The notes under the pieces are model-generated. The model was not told the origin of the DNA. It searched no databases and worked only from the letters and a program-made list of their open reading frames with translations. This document shows positions 18,136 to 27,010 of a stretch of DNA of 64,000 bases, one piece after another. The stretch comes from Paracoccaceae bacterium (GTDB taxonomy: Bacteria > Pseudomonadota > Alphaproteobacteria > Rhodobacterales > Rhodobacteraceae), in contig JAGQRW010000007.1 in NCBI GenBank assembly GCA_020425085.1, positions 1 through 64,000 of the forward strand. Direction: 5' to 3'. The position numbers and the translations under genes were made by a program. Positions within the stretch are counted from its first letter, which is position 1. Every line of letters starts with the position of its first letter.

Positions 18136-19386
18136 TCAGAAGAAATGTACCAGTTGCAATTTGGCGCTGCGGTTCGGGCCGGCATAAATACCGGATGCTG
18201 GCGCAGTCTCGCGTCCGCCAAACTCGGTTCCGACACTGCCACTTGGGGCGGAAAAGTTCAGAACCAGATTGGTGTTGTCGCCCAGCACATAGCTGACTGT
18301 CAGCCCCCATAATGTGCTGTGGTCATTCAGGCTGATGATGGCGTTCGGTGAAAGTGACAGATCAGCCGTCAGTTCCAGCGTGGCCCCCAGTGCCAGAAAA
18401 TCCCGGCCCGGAAAAAATACCTGTCCGGTTGCCATGCGTTTGGTCAGTGACGCGGGCAAAGAGGCGTAATCGACCGAGGCATCAACCCCGAAACCGTTGT
18501 GATAAACCTCGGCAAAATATGAAATGTTCTTGCCGCCAAGGGTGCCGTAATTGGAAATATTGAACAACCAGCTTGGCAGGGTCTGACCGCCGGCCAACTG
18601 CCATTGCAACAGTTCCAGGTTCCAGGACGCACCGCCAAGCGGGCCGCCAAGGCCAAGCGCTGCTACACTGTCCCCACGATCCCGCGCCAGCAACAGGCTG
18701 GCATCCATGCTGCCAAGTTTGCTCTGACCGCGGATCGCATAGGTCGAAGCAGCAAACGCCACCGGCGCGCCATATGCAAGACTGCGTGGCACGGCGATAG
18801 CCTGAATGTCGGCACCACTGTCAAACAATACCTGTCCATAAACCATATCGACACCTGGCTTATAGGCTGTGTCGATGGCATTCGGGGCAAAAGGCGCCAC
18901 AATATCACCGGGGTGAAACACCATGCCACTGCCCCAGGTGATTGCCTGCCTGCCGACCTTCAGCACGAAATTGCCCTTGGAATATCCAAGTGAAAACCGA
19001 TCAATGGTGTTGGTGATGATACGATGGCCATCAAGCTGCCAGATGCGCGTCAAATCGAAATAGCTGGCCGGGGGCGGGGTGGGAAAGAACGGTGCCGCCG
19101 CCACGCCATAGGGAAGGTTGTCGCCTTGTGAAATCATCAGATTTGAATGGATTTCCAGATGAAAATCACCAAGGCTCTTGTCCCACATCAGCCGCAAGGA
19201 TGCATCGCGGTTGGATCGGTCGGGATAGCCGAGGCTGGTATCAAGGCTGCCCGGCTCGGCCCAATCGGACCCAAGGCCAAAGCTGGTGCGAACGCGAAAC
19301 CCATCCGCCAAGGCGCTGGTAGCGCCAAGGCAGAATGTAGCGGCCAAGAGTATCGAAAAACCGACCTTGTCAGATTTTGGTGTCAC
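18136..19386 (-). CDS. Putative outer-membrane beta-barrel protein of the export operon
   Basis: A 416-residue exported protein with a Sec signal peptide (VGFSILLAATFCLGATSALA at residues 8-27). The rest shows alternating-residue strands, many Gly/Ser/Asn turns and a C-terminal phenylalanine (LQLVHFF), all typical of outer-membrane beta-barrels. No named domain recognised. I chose the GTG at 19386 because AAGGA stands 7 bp before it; the start overlaps the end of the ABC ATPase gene by 17 nt. As last gene of a LolA-like/FtsX/FtsX/ATPase operon it is the probable outer-membrane partner (inference). Confidence 0.75.
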   Translation of the reverse strand: MTPKSDKVGFSILLAATFCLGATSALADGFRVRTSFGLGSDWAEPGSLDTSLGYPDRSNRDASLRLMWDKSLGDFHLEIHSNLMISQGDNLPYGVAAAPFFPTPPPASYFDLTRIWQLDGHRIITNTIDRFSLGYSKGNFVLKVGRQAITWGSGMVFHPGDIVAPFAPNAIDTAYKPGVDMVYGQVLFDSGADIQAIAVPRSLAYGAPVAFAASTYAIRGQSKLGSMDASLLLARDRGDSVAALGLGGPLGGASWNLELLQWQLAGGQTLPSWLFNISNYGTLGGKNISYFAEVYHNGFGVDASVDYASLPASLTKRMATGQVFFPGRDFLALGATLELTADLSLSPNAIISLNDHSTLWGLTVSYVLGDNTNLVLNFSAPSGSVGTEFGGRETAPASGIYAGPNRSAKLQLVHFF

Positions 19387-20059
19387 TGGCGATCCTTCCA
19401 TCAAGCAATTCGATATGGCGCCGGGAATGTTCCATTACCCGTGGATCATGGGTGCCGATCAGAAAGGTAATGCCCAATTCCTGGTTGAGGCGATACATCA
19501 GCGCCACCAGTTCGCTGGTGGTCTTGCTGTCAAGGTTGGCGGTCGGTTCGTCCGCCAGAACGATGCTGGGCCTGGACACCAATGCGCGTGCGATTGCGAC
19601 CCGCTGTTGCTGACCGCCCGACAATTCCGAGGGGCGGCGATTGTCCAGCCCCTTCAGCCCCACCTCGGCCAGAACCTGCTGGGCGCGGGTCTTGCGCTCA
19701 TTGGCGGGGATGCCCTGAAGCTCCATCACGAATTCGATATTTTCACGCGCCGAAAGGACCGGGATCAGGTTATAGGCCTGAAACACGAAACCGATCCTGT
19801 TCAGGCGTAAATCCGACAGTTCCGATTTGTTCAGCTTGCCAAGCGGCTGACCCTCGATCGTGACCTCGCCGCTGGTCGGGGTATCGAGGGCGCCGACCAT
19901 GTTCAACAGCGTGGTCTTGCCCGAACCCGAAGGCCCGGCCAGCGTGGCGAAATCGCCCGGCATAATGTCAAGATCGACATCGACCAGCGCCTTGACGGCG
20001 AGTTCGCCCTTGCCGAACACCTTGCCGACACCGCGACATGTCACATTAGGGGTTTTCAT
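19370..20059 (-). CDS. ABC transporter ATP-binding protein (LolD/MacB type)
   Basis: A 229-residue cytoplasmic ATPase: Walker A GPSGSGKT (42-49), Q-loop in FVFQAYNLIPVLSARENIEF, signature LSGGQQQR, Walker B IVLADEPTANLD, and the H-loop His in GTHDP. The N-L-I-P-x-L-S-A pattern is that of LolD/MacB/FtsE-like ATPases working with FtsX-fold permeases. GAGGAGG precedes the ATG at 20059. The two permease genes lie directly upstream in the same operon, so this ATPase powers them. Confidence 0.93.
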   Translation of the reverse strand: MKTPNVTCRGVGKVFGKGELAVKALVDVDLDIMPGDFATLAGPSGSGKTTLLNMVGALDTPTSGEVTIEGQPLGKLNKSELSDLRLNRIGFVFQAYNLIPVLSARENIEFVMELQGIPANERKTRAQQVLAEVGLKGLDNRRPSELSGGQQQRVAIARALVSRPSIVLADEPTANLDSKTTSELVALMYRLNQELGITFLIGTHDPRVMEHSRRHIELLDGRIASDTKI

Positions 20060-20069
20060 GAATTCCTCC

Positions 20070-21299
20070 TCAGGACGCATATCGCATGGCTTCGACCGGG
20101 CTTAGTCTTGATGCCCTGCGGGCAGGCCACAGTGCCACCAGAATGCCCAACAGCCATACCAACAGCGAGAATACCAAAAATGCTACCGGATCGAGTTTCG
20201 GAAACAAAACCTGCCCGCCCTGTGCCATTTCCAGCCCGGCGGCAAAGCCGCTGAGGTCAATGCCACCTGAAAGGGCATAGATCGACAGGCCCGACAGAAG
20301 CATTCCCAAAAGCACGCCAAAGCCGATCAGAAACGTCGATTCCAGTGTCACCAGCAACAACACCCGCCGGGATTTCATGCCAAGGGCGCGCAGCAGTCCG
20401 AATTCATGGGTGCGCTCGAAAACAGCCATCAGTTGCGTGTTGACGATGCCGATGGCCATCAGCGAAAACACCACCGCCAGCCAGACATAGATGAAACCCT
20501 TCATGAAACTGTCCGAAGTGGCCAGGTAAACCGACAGTTCCTTCCAGCTTCGGATGTCAAGATCGGGGGCCGCCTGTTTCAGCTTGCTCAACACCGGGTC
20601 GAGGTTTTCTTCGACCGGGATGGCAAAGGCGATCTGGGCGATCTGGTTCTTCAGGCCGACATATTGCTGCGCCGCCTTGATGCCGGTAAAGGCATAGTAA
20701 TCCTCGGTTGCCTGATCGGCGTCAAACAGGCCAATGACGTCAAAGCTTTGTTCGCTCAACTTGCCTTCGGTGTTTTGCGACATCAGGATCACCCGCCGCC
20801 CCAGACCGGTCTTCAGCCGCTCGGCCAGATGTAGGCCAATGACCACGCCCGCATCGCTGGTTGAGGTCAGATAATGCCCCTCGACCACCTTGCCGGGGAT
20901 CGAACTGATGTGTTTTTCGGCCTCGGGATCGACACCCATGATGTTGATCGGCAGGGTTTTATATTCCGACTCTACCACGCCTGGCAGTTGCAGGCGCGCG
21001 ACCCAGTTGCTGATCCTCGGATCGTTCAGCGCCGCCAGAAGCTTGCCCGAGGGCGGCGGCATCAGCGCCTCGATACTGGGATCATCCAGATAGCCAGGTG
21101 CATGGATCTGCCCCTGACCGATCAGCAAACTTAGGGTGGCGTCCTTGCTGGCCTGCATCCAGGCATTCAGAAACGAGTTGAAGAACAAGACCGACCAAAG
21201 CCCGATCGAGACCACGATCAGGGTGATCACCGTTCGACGCGGATTGCGCCATAGGTTGCGCCAGGCCAGCGGCGTAAAGGTTTTCAGTGTATTGGTCAT
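20070..21299 (-). CDS. FtsX-family ABC transporter permease (second)
   Basis: A 409-residue inner-membrane protein of the FtsX/MacB/LolC type: the N-terminal helix after AWRNLWRNPRRTVITLIVVS, a large periplasmic domain (about residues 45-265) and three C-terminal helices including the FERTHEFGLLRALGMKSRRV coupling motif. The ATG at 21299 follows GAGGGA and lies 7 bp after the upstream permease gene. Together with its paralogue it forms a heterodimeric mechanotransmission-type ABC system. Confidence 0.9.
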   Translation of the reverse strand: MTNTLKTFTPLAWRNLWRNPRRTVITLIVVSIGLWSVLFFNSFLNAWMQASKDATLSLLIGQGQIHAPGYLDDPSIEALMPPPSGKLLAALNDPRISNWVARLQLPGVVESEYKTLPINIMGVDPEAEKHISSIPGKVVEGHYLTSTSDAGVVIGLHLAERLKTGLGRRVILMSQNTEGKLSEQSFDVIGLFDADQATEDYYAFTGIKAAQQYVGLKNQIAQIAFAIPVEENLDPVLSKLKQAAPDLDIRSWKELSVYLATSDSFMKGFIYVWLAVVFSLMAIGIVNTQLMAVFERTHEFGLLRALGMKSRRVLLLVTLESTFLIGFGVLLGMLLSGLSIYALSGGIDLSGFAAGLEMAQGGQVLFPKLDPVAFLVFSLLVWLLGILVALWPARRASRLSPVEAMRYAS

Positions 21300-21306
21300 G
21301 TGTCCC

Positions 21307-22524
21307 TCATCCGGCCATGGCGGGAACAGGCTCAAGGCCCATGACCCGGCGATAGGGAATAATGCCCAGCAATGCGATGGCAGCGACGATGGCAACCGGC
21401 CCTGCCAGAACCCGAAACGGCGTCATGTTGGGATACATCCGCGATGGAAGCCCCCATTGGGCGGTCACCGCGTCCATCCCTGAAAAGGTGATGCCGACCT
21501 GTTGCACCCAGGCAGTGACGGCAATTCCCAAAAGACATCCGGCACCACAGCCGACCAGTGACAGGAAAATCAGCTCCATCCAGACCATGCGCCCGATCTG
21601 CCCCGGTTTCATGCCAAGCGCCAGCAGCACGCCGAATTCGCGCGTGCGTTCCAGCACCGACATGTAAAGTGTATTGAGGATGATAAAGACCACCACCACA
21701 ACCAGCGTCACATACATCAGCATGGCGGTGCTCATATCAAGCTCGATCGCCTGTTTCACCGCCGGCTGAATTTGGCCCCAGTTTAGATAGACCACCTGAT
21801 TTTTGGCGGCAATGCCGCGAAGGCGGGTCTCATCCGCTTCGATCTGGTGGATGTTGTCGCCGGTAATGGCCACGATATGCACAGCCCCATTCATCATGAA
21901 AGTATCATTGAACCTTGCCAGTGGCATCTGGGCGATCTGGCGGTCAACCTCGGCAACGCCGGTCTTGAAGATGCCGACCAGGGTCAGGACATCCGCCGCA
22001 ACGGATCCATCCATCGCACTTCCCAGCAATGTCACCTTGTCGCCAAGCGACAGCTTGAGGTTGCGCGCCAGACCATCGCCAAGGATAATGGCCGCCTGAT
22101 CGCTCGCCTTTAGGGCGCGGCCTTGTTTTACCTGGGTGAACAGGGTTGAAACCTTTGGTTCGTTCACCGGATCAACCCCGACCACGGCGGCGGCGAAACT
22201 GCGTTCGCCATTGGCCAGCAGCACGAATGCATTGCTGCGCTCGGTGGCGGCGGTGACGGTTTTCACGGCTGCCAGATCAGCGATCAGCGCCTTGGGATCG
22301 GCAATCACCTTGTCAATCTCGGGATCGTCCTTGTAGGTGGCGGCCTGGAACTGGCCAAAACCGTCGCTGATCCGCAGCATGCCGGATTTCATCGTGTCAT
22401 AGGCACCGAACTGGAACGACATCATGAACACCAGCAGCATCGAGGTCGCTGCCATCCCCAGCAGCGACAGAACCGTGCGGATCGGTTGCCGCCAGATATT
22501 GCGCCATGCAAGTGAGACGATCAC
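21307..22524 (-). CDS. FtsX-family ABC transporter permease (first)
   Basis: A 405-residue paralogue of the neighbouring permease: SLAWRNIWRQPIRTVLSLLG at the N-terminus, a periplasmic domain to about residue 265, and the C-terminal membrane bundle with LERTREFGVLLALGMKPGQI. Two different FtsX permeases with one ATPase resembles LolCDE. The canonical lolCDE operon is normally separate and lacks a beta-barrel partner, so a distinct lipid or lipoprotein export system is more likely. Starts 4 bp after the stop of the LolA-like gene. Confidence 0.9.
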   Translation of the reverse strand: MIVSLAWRNIWRQPIRTVLSLLGMAATSMLLVFMMSFQFGAYDTMKSGMLRISDGFGQFQAATYKDDPEIDKVIADPKALIADLAAVKTVTAATERSNAFVLLANGERSFAAAVVGVDPVNEPKVSTLFTQVKQGRALKASDQAAIILGDGLARNLKLSLGDKVTLLGSAMDGSVAADVLTLVGIFKTGVAEVDRQIAQMPLARFNDTFMMNGAVHIVAITGDNIHQIEADETRLRGIAAKNQVVYLNWGQIQPAVKQAIELDMSTAMLMYVTLVVVVVFIILNTLYMSVLERTREFGVLLALGMKPGQIGRMVWMELIFLSLVGCGAGCLLGIAVTAWVQQVGITFSGMDAVTAQWGLPSRMYPNMTPFRVLAGPVAIVAAIALLGIIPYRRVMGLEPVPAMAG

Positions 22525-22528
22525 CGAT

Positions 22529-23320
22529 TTACCTCGGATTCTGTAGGTTGGATTTGGTGAAGGTGTAGGATGGCACCTTGATGTCGAACTGGGCGGCGGT
22601 TGTGGTAACGCGGGTGAATTGCCCCGGCTTGGCGTCGGTTCGCATGGTCATCACGATCGGATAGGGCCGCCCGCCTAGTGTGCCGATCTTGTCGGCGGTC
22701 ATTGCCCTTACACGTTTGCCCAACTGGTCAAAATATTCAATTTCGGTCAAGACTCCATCGCTGCGGACCGAGATCACCTGTTTGCCCCAGACAATCGGTT
22801 TGCCGGGTTTCGGGATGCTTTCGATCACATGCACCGTTTTGCCGTCGTTGGTCTTGGTGCCGATCAGCTTGTGGGTGTAATCATCCACCACCTTTTGCGA
22901 GCGAGACAGGTCGTCATAGGAAAAATCCGATCCCATCCAGCTTTGCGACATGGCGCTGGCGGGCAGTTTGATCACCTGGTTGAGCTTGGGGTTGAAGACA
23001 TAGGTTGCCGATCCAAGCTGCAAGGTGGCATTTCCGGCATCGCGCGCCGGAGCGGTGAAACGCACCAGTGCCTTGTCGTCCCCTTCGGTCCAGCTTTCCA
23101 TGGTCATGCTGCGGTTGCCGCTGGCGCGTTTCACCAGCATTTCCACCACCGCATGCGATGAATGCGCCCGCCAGTTGTCAAATGCCGATTGCAGGATTGC
23201 GCGGGCATCCTGGGCCGAGGCAGCGGGCGCGATTGCTGTGACAAGCAACAATACCAACGCCCCAAGCCATCTTCCCGGTTTTACGGCGTTGTGGTTGACG
23301 GTGCGGGATAAGCGGATCAT
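22529..23320 (-). CDS. LolA-like outer membrane lipoprotein-sorting protein
   Basis: A 263-residue periplasmic protein with an N-terminal signal peptide (hydrophobic core WLGALVLLLVTAIAPAASA). The mature part has the curved-sheet pattern of the LolA/LppX-like 'outer membrane lipoprotein-sorting' family (VEMLVKRASGNRSMTMESW, ATYVFNPKLNQVIKLPASAM, MGSDFSYDDL). Such proteins carry hydrophobic ligands across the periplasm. ATG at 23320 with AGAGAGG. First gene of an operon with two FtsX permeases, an ATPase and a beta-barrel, repressed presumably by the divergent TetR protein. Confidence 0.87.
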   Translation of the reverse strand: MIRLSRTVNHNAVKPGRWLGALVLLLVTAIAPAASAQDARAILQSAFDNWRAHSSHAVVEMLVKRASGNRSMTMESWTEGDDKALVRFTAPARDAGNATLQLGSATYVFNPKLNQVIKLPASAMSQSWMGSDFSYDDLSRSQKVVDDYTHKLIGTKTNDGKTVHVIESIPKPGKPIVWGKQVISVRSDGVLTEIEYFDQLGKRVRAMTADKIGTLGGRPYPIVMTMRTDAKPGQFTRVTTTAAQFDIKVPSYTFTKSNLQNPR

Positions 23321-23372
23321 TTGCGGCCTCTCTCTGAGCTTGTATAACGGCGACAAAGCCTCTAGTCTTTTT

Positions 23373-23388
23373 TGGACCACTCGGTCCA
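23373..23388. promoter_or_regulatory. Probable TetR operator
   Basis: A perfect inverted repeat, TGGACC-ACTC-GGTCCA, lies in the 106-bp gap between the divergent tetR-like gene (ATG 23427) and the LolA-like gene (ATG 23320). GGACC/GGTCC half-sites with this spacing are typical of TetR-family operators, and the location suits control of both genes. Confidence 0.7.
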
Positions 23389-23426
23389 GTATTGTCGTAC
23401 ACCCCGAAAAAGACACTGTCAACACC

Positions 23427-24047
23427 ATGACCAATCACAAACCCGCCACCCTGCCTGATCTGAAGCGCACAGAACTTTTTCGCGTTGCCAGCCGTGAATT
23501 CGCGGCCTACGGATTTGCCCAGGCATCACTGAACCGTATCATTGCCGGCGTCAGTATGAGCAAGTCGTCGTTCTATCACTATTTCAACGACAAGGCCGAC
23601 CTCTATCGCCAGATCCTGAAACAGGCTCTTTTGCCATTGGAAAAGATGGACGATACCCTTGATCTCGATCACATCGAGGCGGCTGATTTCTGGCCGAAAC
23701 TTGCGGCAATCAGCGGCGATATGGTGGCTGAACTTGGCAATTCATCCGACATGATCGACATTGCAAGAATGTTCTACCGCAGCCTTGAAACGCCCGAGGA
23801 TCGCGCGCTGACACAGGATCTGATGAAAGGGTTCACCGTCTGGATCGCCAAAGTTCTGGATCGCGGCCAGACCCTGAAACAGGTGCGTGGTGATCTGCCG
23901 CAAAGCCTGTTGATCGAACTTTCGATGTCGCTTGGCGTCTCGGTCGACCGCTGGATGCTGGCACATTGGGAAGACCTTGACGAGGAAACCCGCCAATACC
24001 TGAATGCAGAAATACTCGGAATCTTCCGCCGCATCCTCAGCCCCTGA
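23427..24047 (+). CDS. TetR/AcrR family transcriptional regulator
   Basis: A 206-residue repressor-type protein. The N-terminal helix-turn-helix is evident (ELFRVASREFAAYGFAQASL, then SMSKSSFYHYFNDKADLY); the remaining ~140 residues are the helical ligand domain. The ATG at 23427 was chosen since the protein then begins just before the DNA-binding domain. It is transcribed divergently from the LolA-like/ABC/beta-barrel operon, with a perfect palindrome in the gap, and is very probably its regulator. The ligand is unknown. Confidence 0.92.
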   Translation: MTNHKPATLPDLKRTELFRVASREFAAYGFAQASLNRIIAGVSMSKSSFYHYFNDKADLYRQILKQALLPLEKMDDTLDLDHIEAADFWPKLAAISGDMVAELGNSSDMIDIARMFYRSLETPEDRALTQDLMKGFTVWIAKVLDRGQTLKQVRGDLPQSLLIELSMSLGVSVDRWMLAHWEDLDEETRQYLNAEILGIFRRILSP

Positions 24048-24225
24048 GCCGTCCATTTCCTTGTTCTGAAAAGTTCGATGCGACAGCATCGGCTTTGCCC
24101 GCCAGTCGGAACCGGTTGATACATCAAAATTGAAAAAGCGACTCCCGTACACGGGAAAAGGTTGAATTTGCCGCAGTTTCGCACGAATATGACGAAAAAT
24201 AACAAAAAAAGAATGAGGCGGCGGC

Positions 24226-24798
24226 ATGACATACCTTCTGGTCGGGATTTTTCTGTGGTGGGCGGCGCATCTGCTGAAACGGCTGGTACCGGCTGTTCGG
24301 CTGGGAATGAACCGGGCGCTAGGAGATGGCCCTGCCAAGGGCGTGATTGCGCTGGTTTTGCTGCTGTCGGTGGTGTTGATGATAATCGGCTATCGAATGA
24401 TGGGCGCGCAACCGCTTTATCAGCCGATGCCGGGGATGGGACATGCCAACAACCTATTGATGCTGGTGTCGATATTCCTTTTGGGTGCGGGCTCAAACGG
24501 CGGGCGTATCGGCAGTTATCTGCGCCATCCGATGCTGATTGGTATCATCATCTGGTCGGTGGCGCATCTTCTGGTTAACGGCGACATGGCCCCGGTGCTG
24601 TTGTTTGGTGGCCTTGGCTCCTGGGCGGTGGTGGAAATTCTGGTGATCAACCGAATCGAAGGTACCTGGCAGCGACAGCAACCCGGAAGCTGGCGCAAGG
24701 ATGCGGTGCTTCTTGGTATGGCGCTGCTGCTTTATGCGCTAATCGCCTGGATACATTCGCTGTTCGGGTTTGATGTGTTTCAGGGGAGCTACGCATGA
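24226..24798 (+). CDS. NnrU family membrane protein
   Basis: A 190-residue inner-membrane protein with five or so hydrophobic helices. The start (LLVGIFLWWAAHLLKRLVPA) and the middle (SYLRHPMLIGIIIWSVAHLL) are the NnrU-family pattern, related to isoprenylcysteine methyltransferase-like and DoxX-like folds. NnrU was named in denitrification clusters, but many copies, like this one, sit away from denitrification genes. It overlaps the DUF1737 gene by 4 nt (ATGA) and leads a small operon ending in mesaconyl-CoA hydratase. Confidence 0.88.
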   Translation: MTYLLVGIFLWWAAHLLKRLVPAVRLGMNRALGDGPAKGVIALVLLLSVVLMIIGYRMMGAQPLYQPMPGMGHANNLLMLVSIFLLGAGSNGGRIGSYLRHPMLIGIIIWSVAHLLVNGDMAPVLLFGGLGSWAVVEILVINRIEGTWQRQQPGSWRKDAVLLGMALLLYALIAWIHSLFGFDVFQGSYA

Positions 24799-24998
24799 AA
24801 GCATACCGTCTGCTGACCGAGGATGATACCTCGGCCTTTTGTCACAAGGTGACCGAAGCCTTGTCAAAAGGCTGGGAGCTATATGGTGATCCCAGCTATG
24901 CCTTTGATGCCGGGCGCGGCAAGATGCGCTGTGGTCAGGCGGTTGTCAAAGAGGTGGAGGCAGCCTATCACCCGGATCTGAAACTGGGACAGCTCTAG
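24795..24998 (+). CDS. DUF1737 domain-containing small protein
   Basis: A 67-residue protein. The pattern YRLLTEDDTSAFCHKVTEAL followed by GWELYGDP and a conserved GQAV is DUF1737. Cytoplasmic, no motif suggesting catalysis. Its ATG overlaps the nnrU stop (ATGA) and it ends 12 bp before mch. In Rhodobacterales I associate this small gene with mch, which makes the three-gene order worth noting; the function is unknown. Confidence 0.85.
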   Translation: MKAYRLLTEDDTSAFCHKVTEALSKGWELYGDPSYAFDAGRGKMRCGQAVVKEVEAAYHPDLKLGQL

Positions 24999-25010
24999 AC
25001 GGGGAAGATC

Positions 25011-26048
25011 ATGGCAGGCAAGACCAATCCGGGCCGCTTTTTTGAGGATTACAAACTTGGCCAGGAACTGGTTCACGCCATTCCCAGAACCGTTTCTGGT
25101 GGTGAGCGCGCCCTTTATCACGCGCTCTATCCGGCACGGCATGCGATCTATTCCTCGGACGAATTTGCCCGTGCCTCGGGGCTGGCGGCGGCACCGCTGG
25201 ACGATCTGGCGGGGTTTCACATCGTGTTCGGCAAGACGGTGCCCGATATATCCCTGAACGCAGTGGCCAATCTTGGCTATGCCGAGGGGCGGTTCCTGAA
25301 ACCTGTGCATATGGGTGATACTCTTCGGTCGGTATCCGAAGTGATCGGGCTGAAACAGAATTCCAACGGCAGGACCGGGGTGGTGTGGGTGCATTCGCGA
25401 GGCCTTAACCAGCGTGACGAAGTGGTGATCGACTATAAACGCTGGGTTATGGTGAAGAAAAAGAACCTTGATGCACCTGCCCCCGAAACCGTGATACCGG
25501 AACTGGCGACATCGCTTGATGCCGATCAACTGGTGCTGCCTGAGGGGCTTGATTTCAGCAACTACGATTTCGCACTGGCGGGCGAGCCGCATCGCTGGGG
25601 CGATTATGCGATTGGCGAAAAAATCGACCATGTGGACGGTTCCACCATCGAAGAGGCGGAACACATGATCGCCACGCGCCTGTGGCAAAATACATCGAAA
25701 GTGCATTTCGACGTATTGGCGCGCGAGGAATGGCAGCGGCTGATCTATGGCGGACATGTCATCTCGATGGCGCGAACGCTGTCGTTCAACGGGCTGGCCA
25801 ATGCACAGATGATTGCCGGCATCAATGCCGGGGCGCATGTCAATCCCTGTGTTGCCGGTGATACCGTCCGCGCCTGGTCCGAGGTGTTGGACAAGTCGGA
25901 AACCAATGCGCCCGGCGTTGGCGCGATTCGCCTCAGGCTGGTGGCGACCAAGGGCAGTTCGGCGGAAACGGAACTTCGTGATGATGGCGGAAAATACCGA
26001 TCTGACATCCTGCTTGACCTGGATTACTGGGCATTGATGCCGATCTGA
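25011..26048 (+). CDS. mch: Mesaconyl-CoA hydratase (MaoC-type), ethylmalonyl-CoA pathway
   Basis: A 345-residue protein with two hotdog/MaoC-like halves. It hydrates mesaconyl-C1-CoA to beta-methylmalyl-CoA in the ethylmalonyl-CoA pathway. The start (GRFFEDYKLGQELVHAIPRT) and the second half (YGGHVISMARTLSFNGLANA, GAHVNPCVAGDTV) match the Rhodobacter Mch family rather than general MaoC enoyl hydratases, and the length agrees. Its substrate comes from methylsuccinyl-CoA dehydrogenase (47792-49468). Third gene of an nnrU-DUF1737-mch unit. Confidence 0.88.
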   Translation: MAGKTNPGRFFEDYKLGQELVHAIPRTVSGGERALYHALYPARHAIYSSDEFARASGLAAAPLDDLAGFHIVFGKTVPDISLNAVANLGYAEGRFLKPVHMGDTLRSVSEVIGLKQNSNGRTGVVWVHSRGLNQRDEVVIDYKRWVMVKKKNLDAPAPETVIPELATSLDADQLVLPEGLDFSNYDFALAGEPHRWGDYAIGEKIDHVDGSTIEEAEHMIATRLWQNTSKVHFDVLAREEWQRLIYGGHVISMARTLSFNGLANAQMIAGINAGAHVNPCVAGDTVRAWSEVLDKSETNAPGVGAIRLRLVATKGSSAETELRDDGGKYRSDILLDLDYWALMPI

Positions 26049-26215
26049 TGCGGCGAAAAACCAGATGAATCGCCCATTTGTAACTTGGTGAAATAAGTGA
26101 ATAATGGCCCCAAGCTGATCGCAGGCCAGCATTTTTCGGTTTATCTTGGTATACAATAGACCCATAAAAGGCTGGCAGCGACACGCCAAGGCGATTCTAA
26201 CGACAGGAGGTTCCG

Positions 26216-26602
26216 ATGGCTGACACCGGACAGATCAACCGACCGCTTTCACCACATCTAAGCATTTTCCGCCACTGGATGAACATGATGATGTCGATTG
26301 TTCATCGCATCACCGGGGTTGGCCTTGGGCTGACCGGAATATTGCTGGTCTGGTGGTTTCTGGCGGCAGCGGTCTCGGCTGAGTATTTTGCCTTTGTCGA
26401 TGACATTCTCACCTCTTGGATCGGTCTGCTGGTACTGACGGTATCGCTATGGGCGTTCTGGTATCACATGCTGAACGGTATCCGGCATCTGCGCTGGGAT
26501 ATGGTCAAGGGCATGGGTATCGGCGAATATGCCCGTGCCGGCTGGATTACCATTATCGGCTCGGTCGTGTTGACGCTGATCACCATCTTCGTAGCAATCT
26601 AG
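26216..26602 (+). CDS. sdhC: Succinate dehydrogenase cytochrome b556 subunit
   Basis: A 128-residue membrane anchor of complex II. Signature NRPLSPHLSIFRHWMNMMMS, with SIVHRITG at the first helix, and the haem-ligand region WYHMLNGIRHLRWD (His84 as the likely axial ligand). Three membrane helices. Strong AGGAGG site 7 bp before the ATG. A plausible promoter -10 element (TACAAT at 26152-26157) lies about 60 bp upstream. First gene of sdhCDAB. Confidence 0.96.
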   Translation: MADTGQINRPLSPHLSIFRHWMNMMMSIVHRITGVGLGLTGILLVWWFLAAAVSAEYFAFVDDILTSWIGLLVLTVSLWAFWYHMLNGIRHLRWDMVKGMGIGEYARAGWITIIGSVVLTLITIFVAI

Positions 26603-26612
26603 GGGCGGCGAA

Positions 26613-26993
26613 ATGAACTATAAAACCGAATACAAGGCAGTCGCGGGGTTGGGATCGGCCAAGGATGGTACCGGGCATTTCATCTCGCAGCGTCTTTCCG
26701 CGATTGCGCTGATTGCGCTTGGCCCACTGTTTCTGTTTCCGTTTGTCAACGCCCTTGGCGAGGGGCACCAGGCGGTGCTGGAAACCTATAGGCACCCGTT
26801 CAACGCACTGATTGCCGCCGGTCTGATGATTGTCGGGTTCCGGCATCTGCGCCTGGGCGTGCAGGTGGTGATCGAGGATTATGTACATGGTGAGCGGCGC
26901 AAGCTGGTCCTCATGGTTTTGAACGCGCTCATCTGGCGCGGTTTCGCCGTGGCCGGGGTTTTTGCCGTCGCCAAAATTGCGCTTGGCGCCTGA
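26613..26993 (+). CDS. sdhD: Succinate dehydrogenase hydrophobic membrane anchor subunit
   Basis: A 126-residue membrane protein with three helices. The conserved start (LGSAKDGTGHFISQRLSAIA) and the second histidine region (FRHLRLGVQVVIEDYVHGE) match alphaproteobacterial SdhD, which contributes haem and ubiquinone binding. 10 bp after sdhC and 17 bp before sdhA. Confidence 0.95.
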   Translation: MNYKTEYKAVAGLGSAKDGTGHFISQRLSAIALIALGPLFLFPFVNALGEGHQAVLETYRHPFNALIAAGLMIVGFRHLRLGVQVVIEDYVHGERRKLVLMVLNALIWRGFAVAGVFAVAKIALGA

Positions 26994-27010
26994 AGGATCG
27001 GAGTTGAACG

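Noticed and set aside
18136-19404. ATG at 19404 as the start of the beta-barrel gene.
   Set aside because: The GTG at 19386 has a well-placed AAGGA and puts the signal peptide nearer the N-terminus.
19370-23320. Canonical lolCDE lipoprotein release system.
   Set aside because: Accompanied by a LolA-like protein, a beta-barrel and a TetR regulator; lolCDE operons do not normally have these.
24226-24798. Evidence for denitrification from NnrU.
   Set aside because: No nitrite or nitric oxide reductase genes nearby; NnrU homologues are widespread without them.
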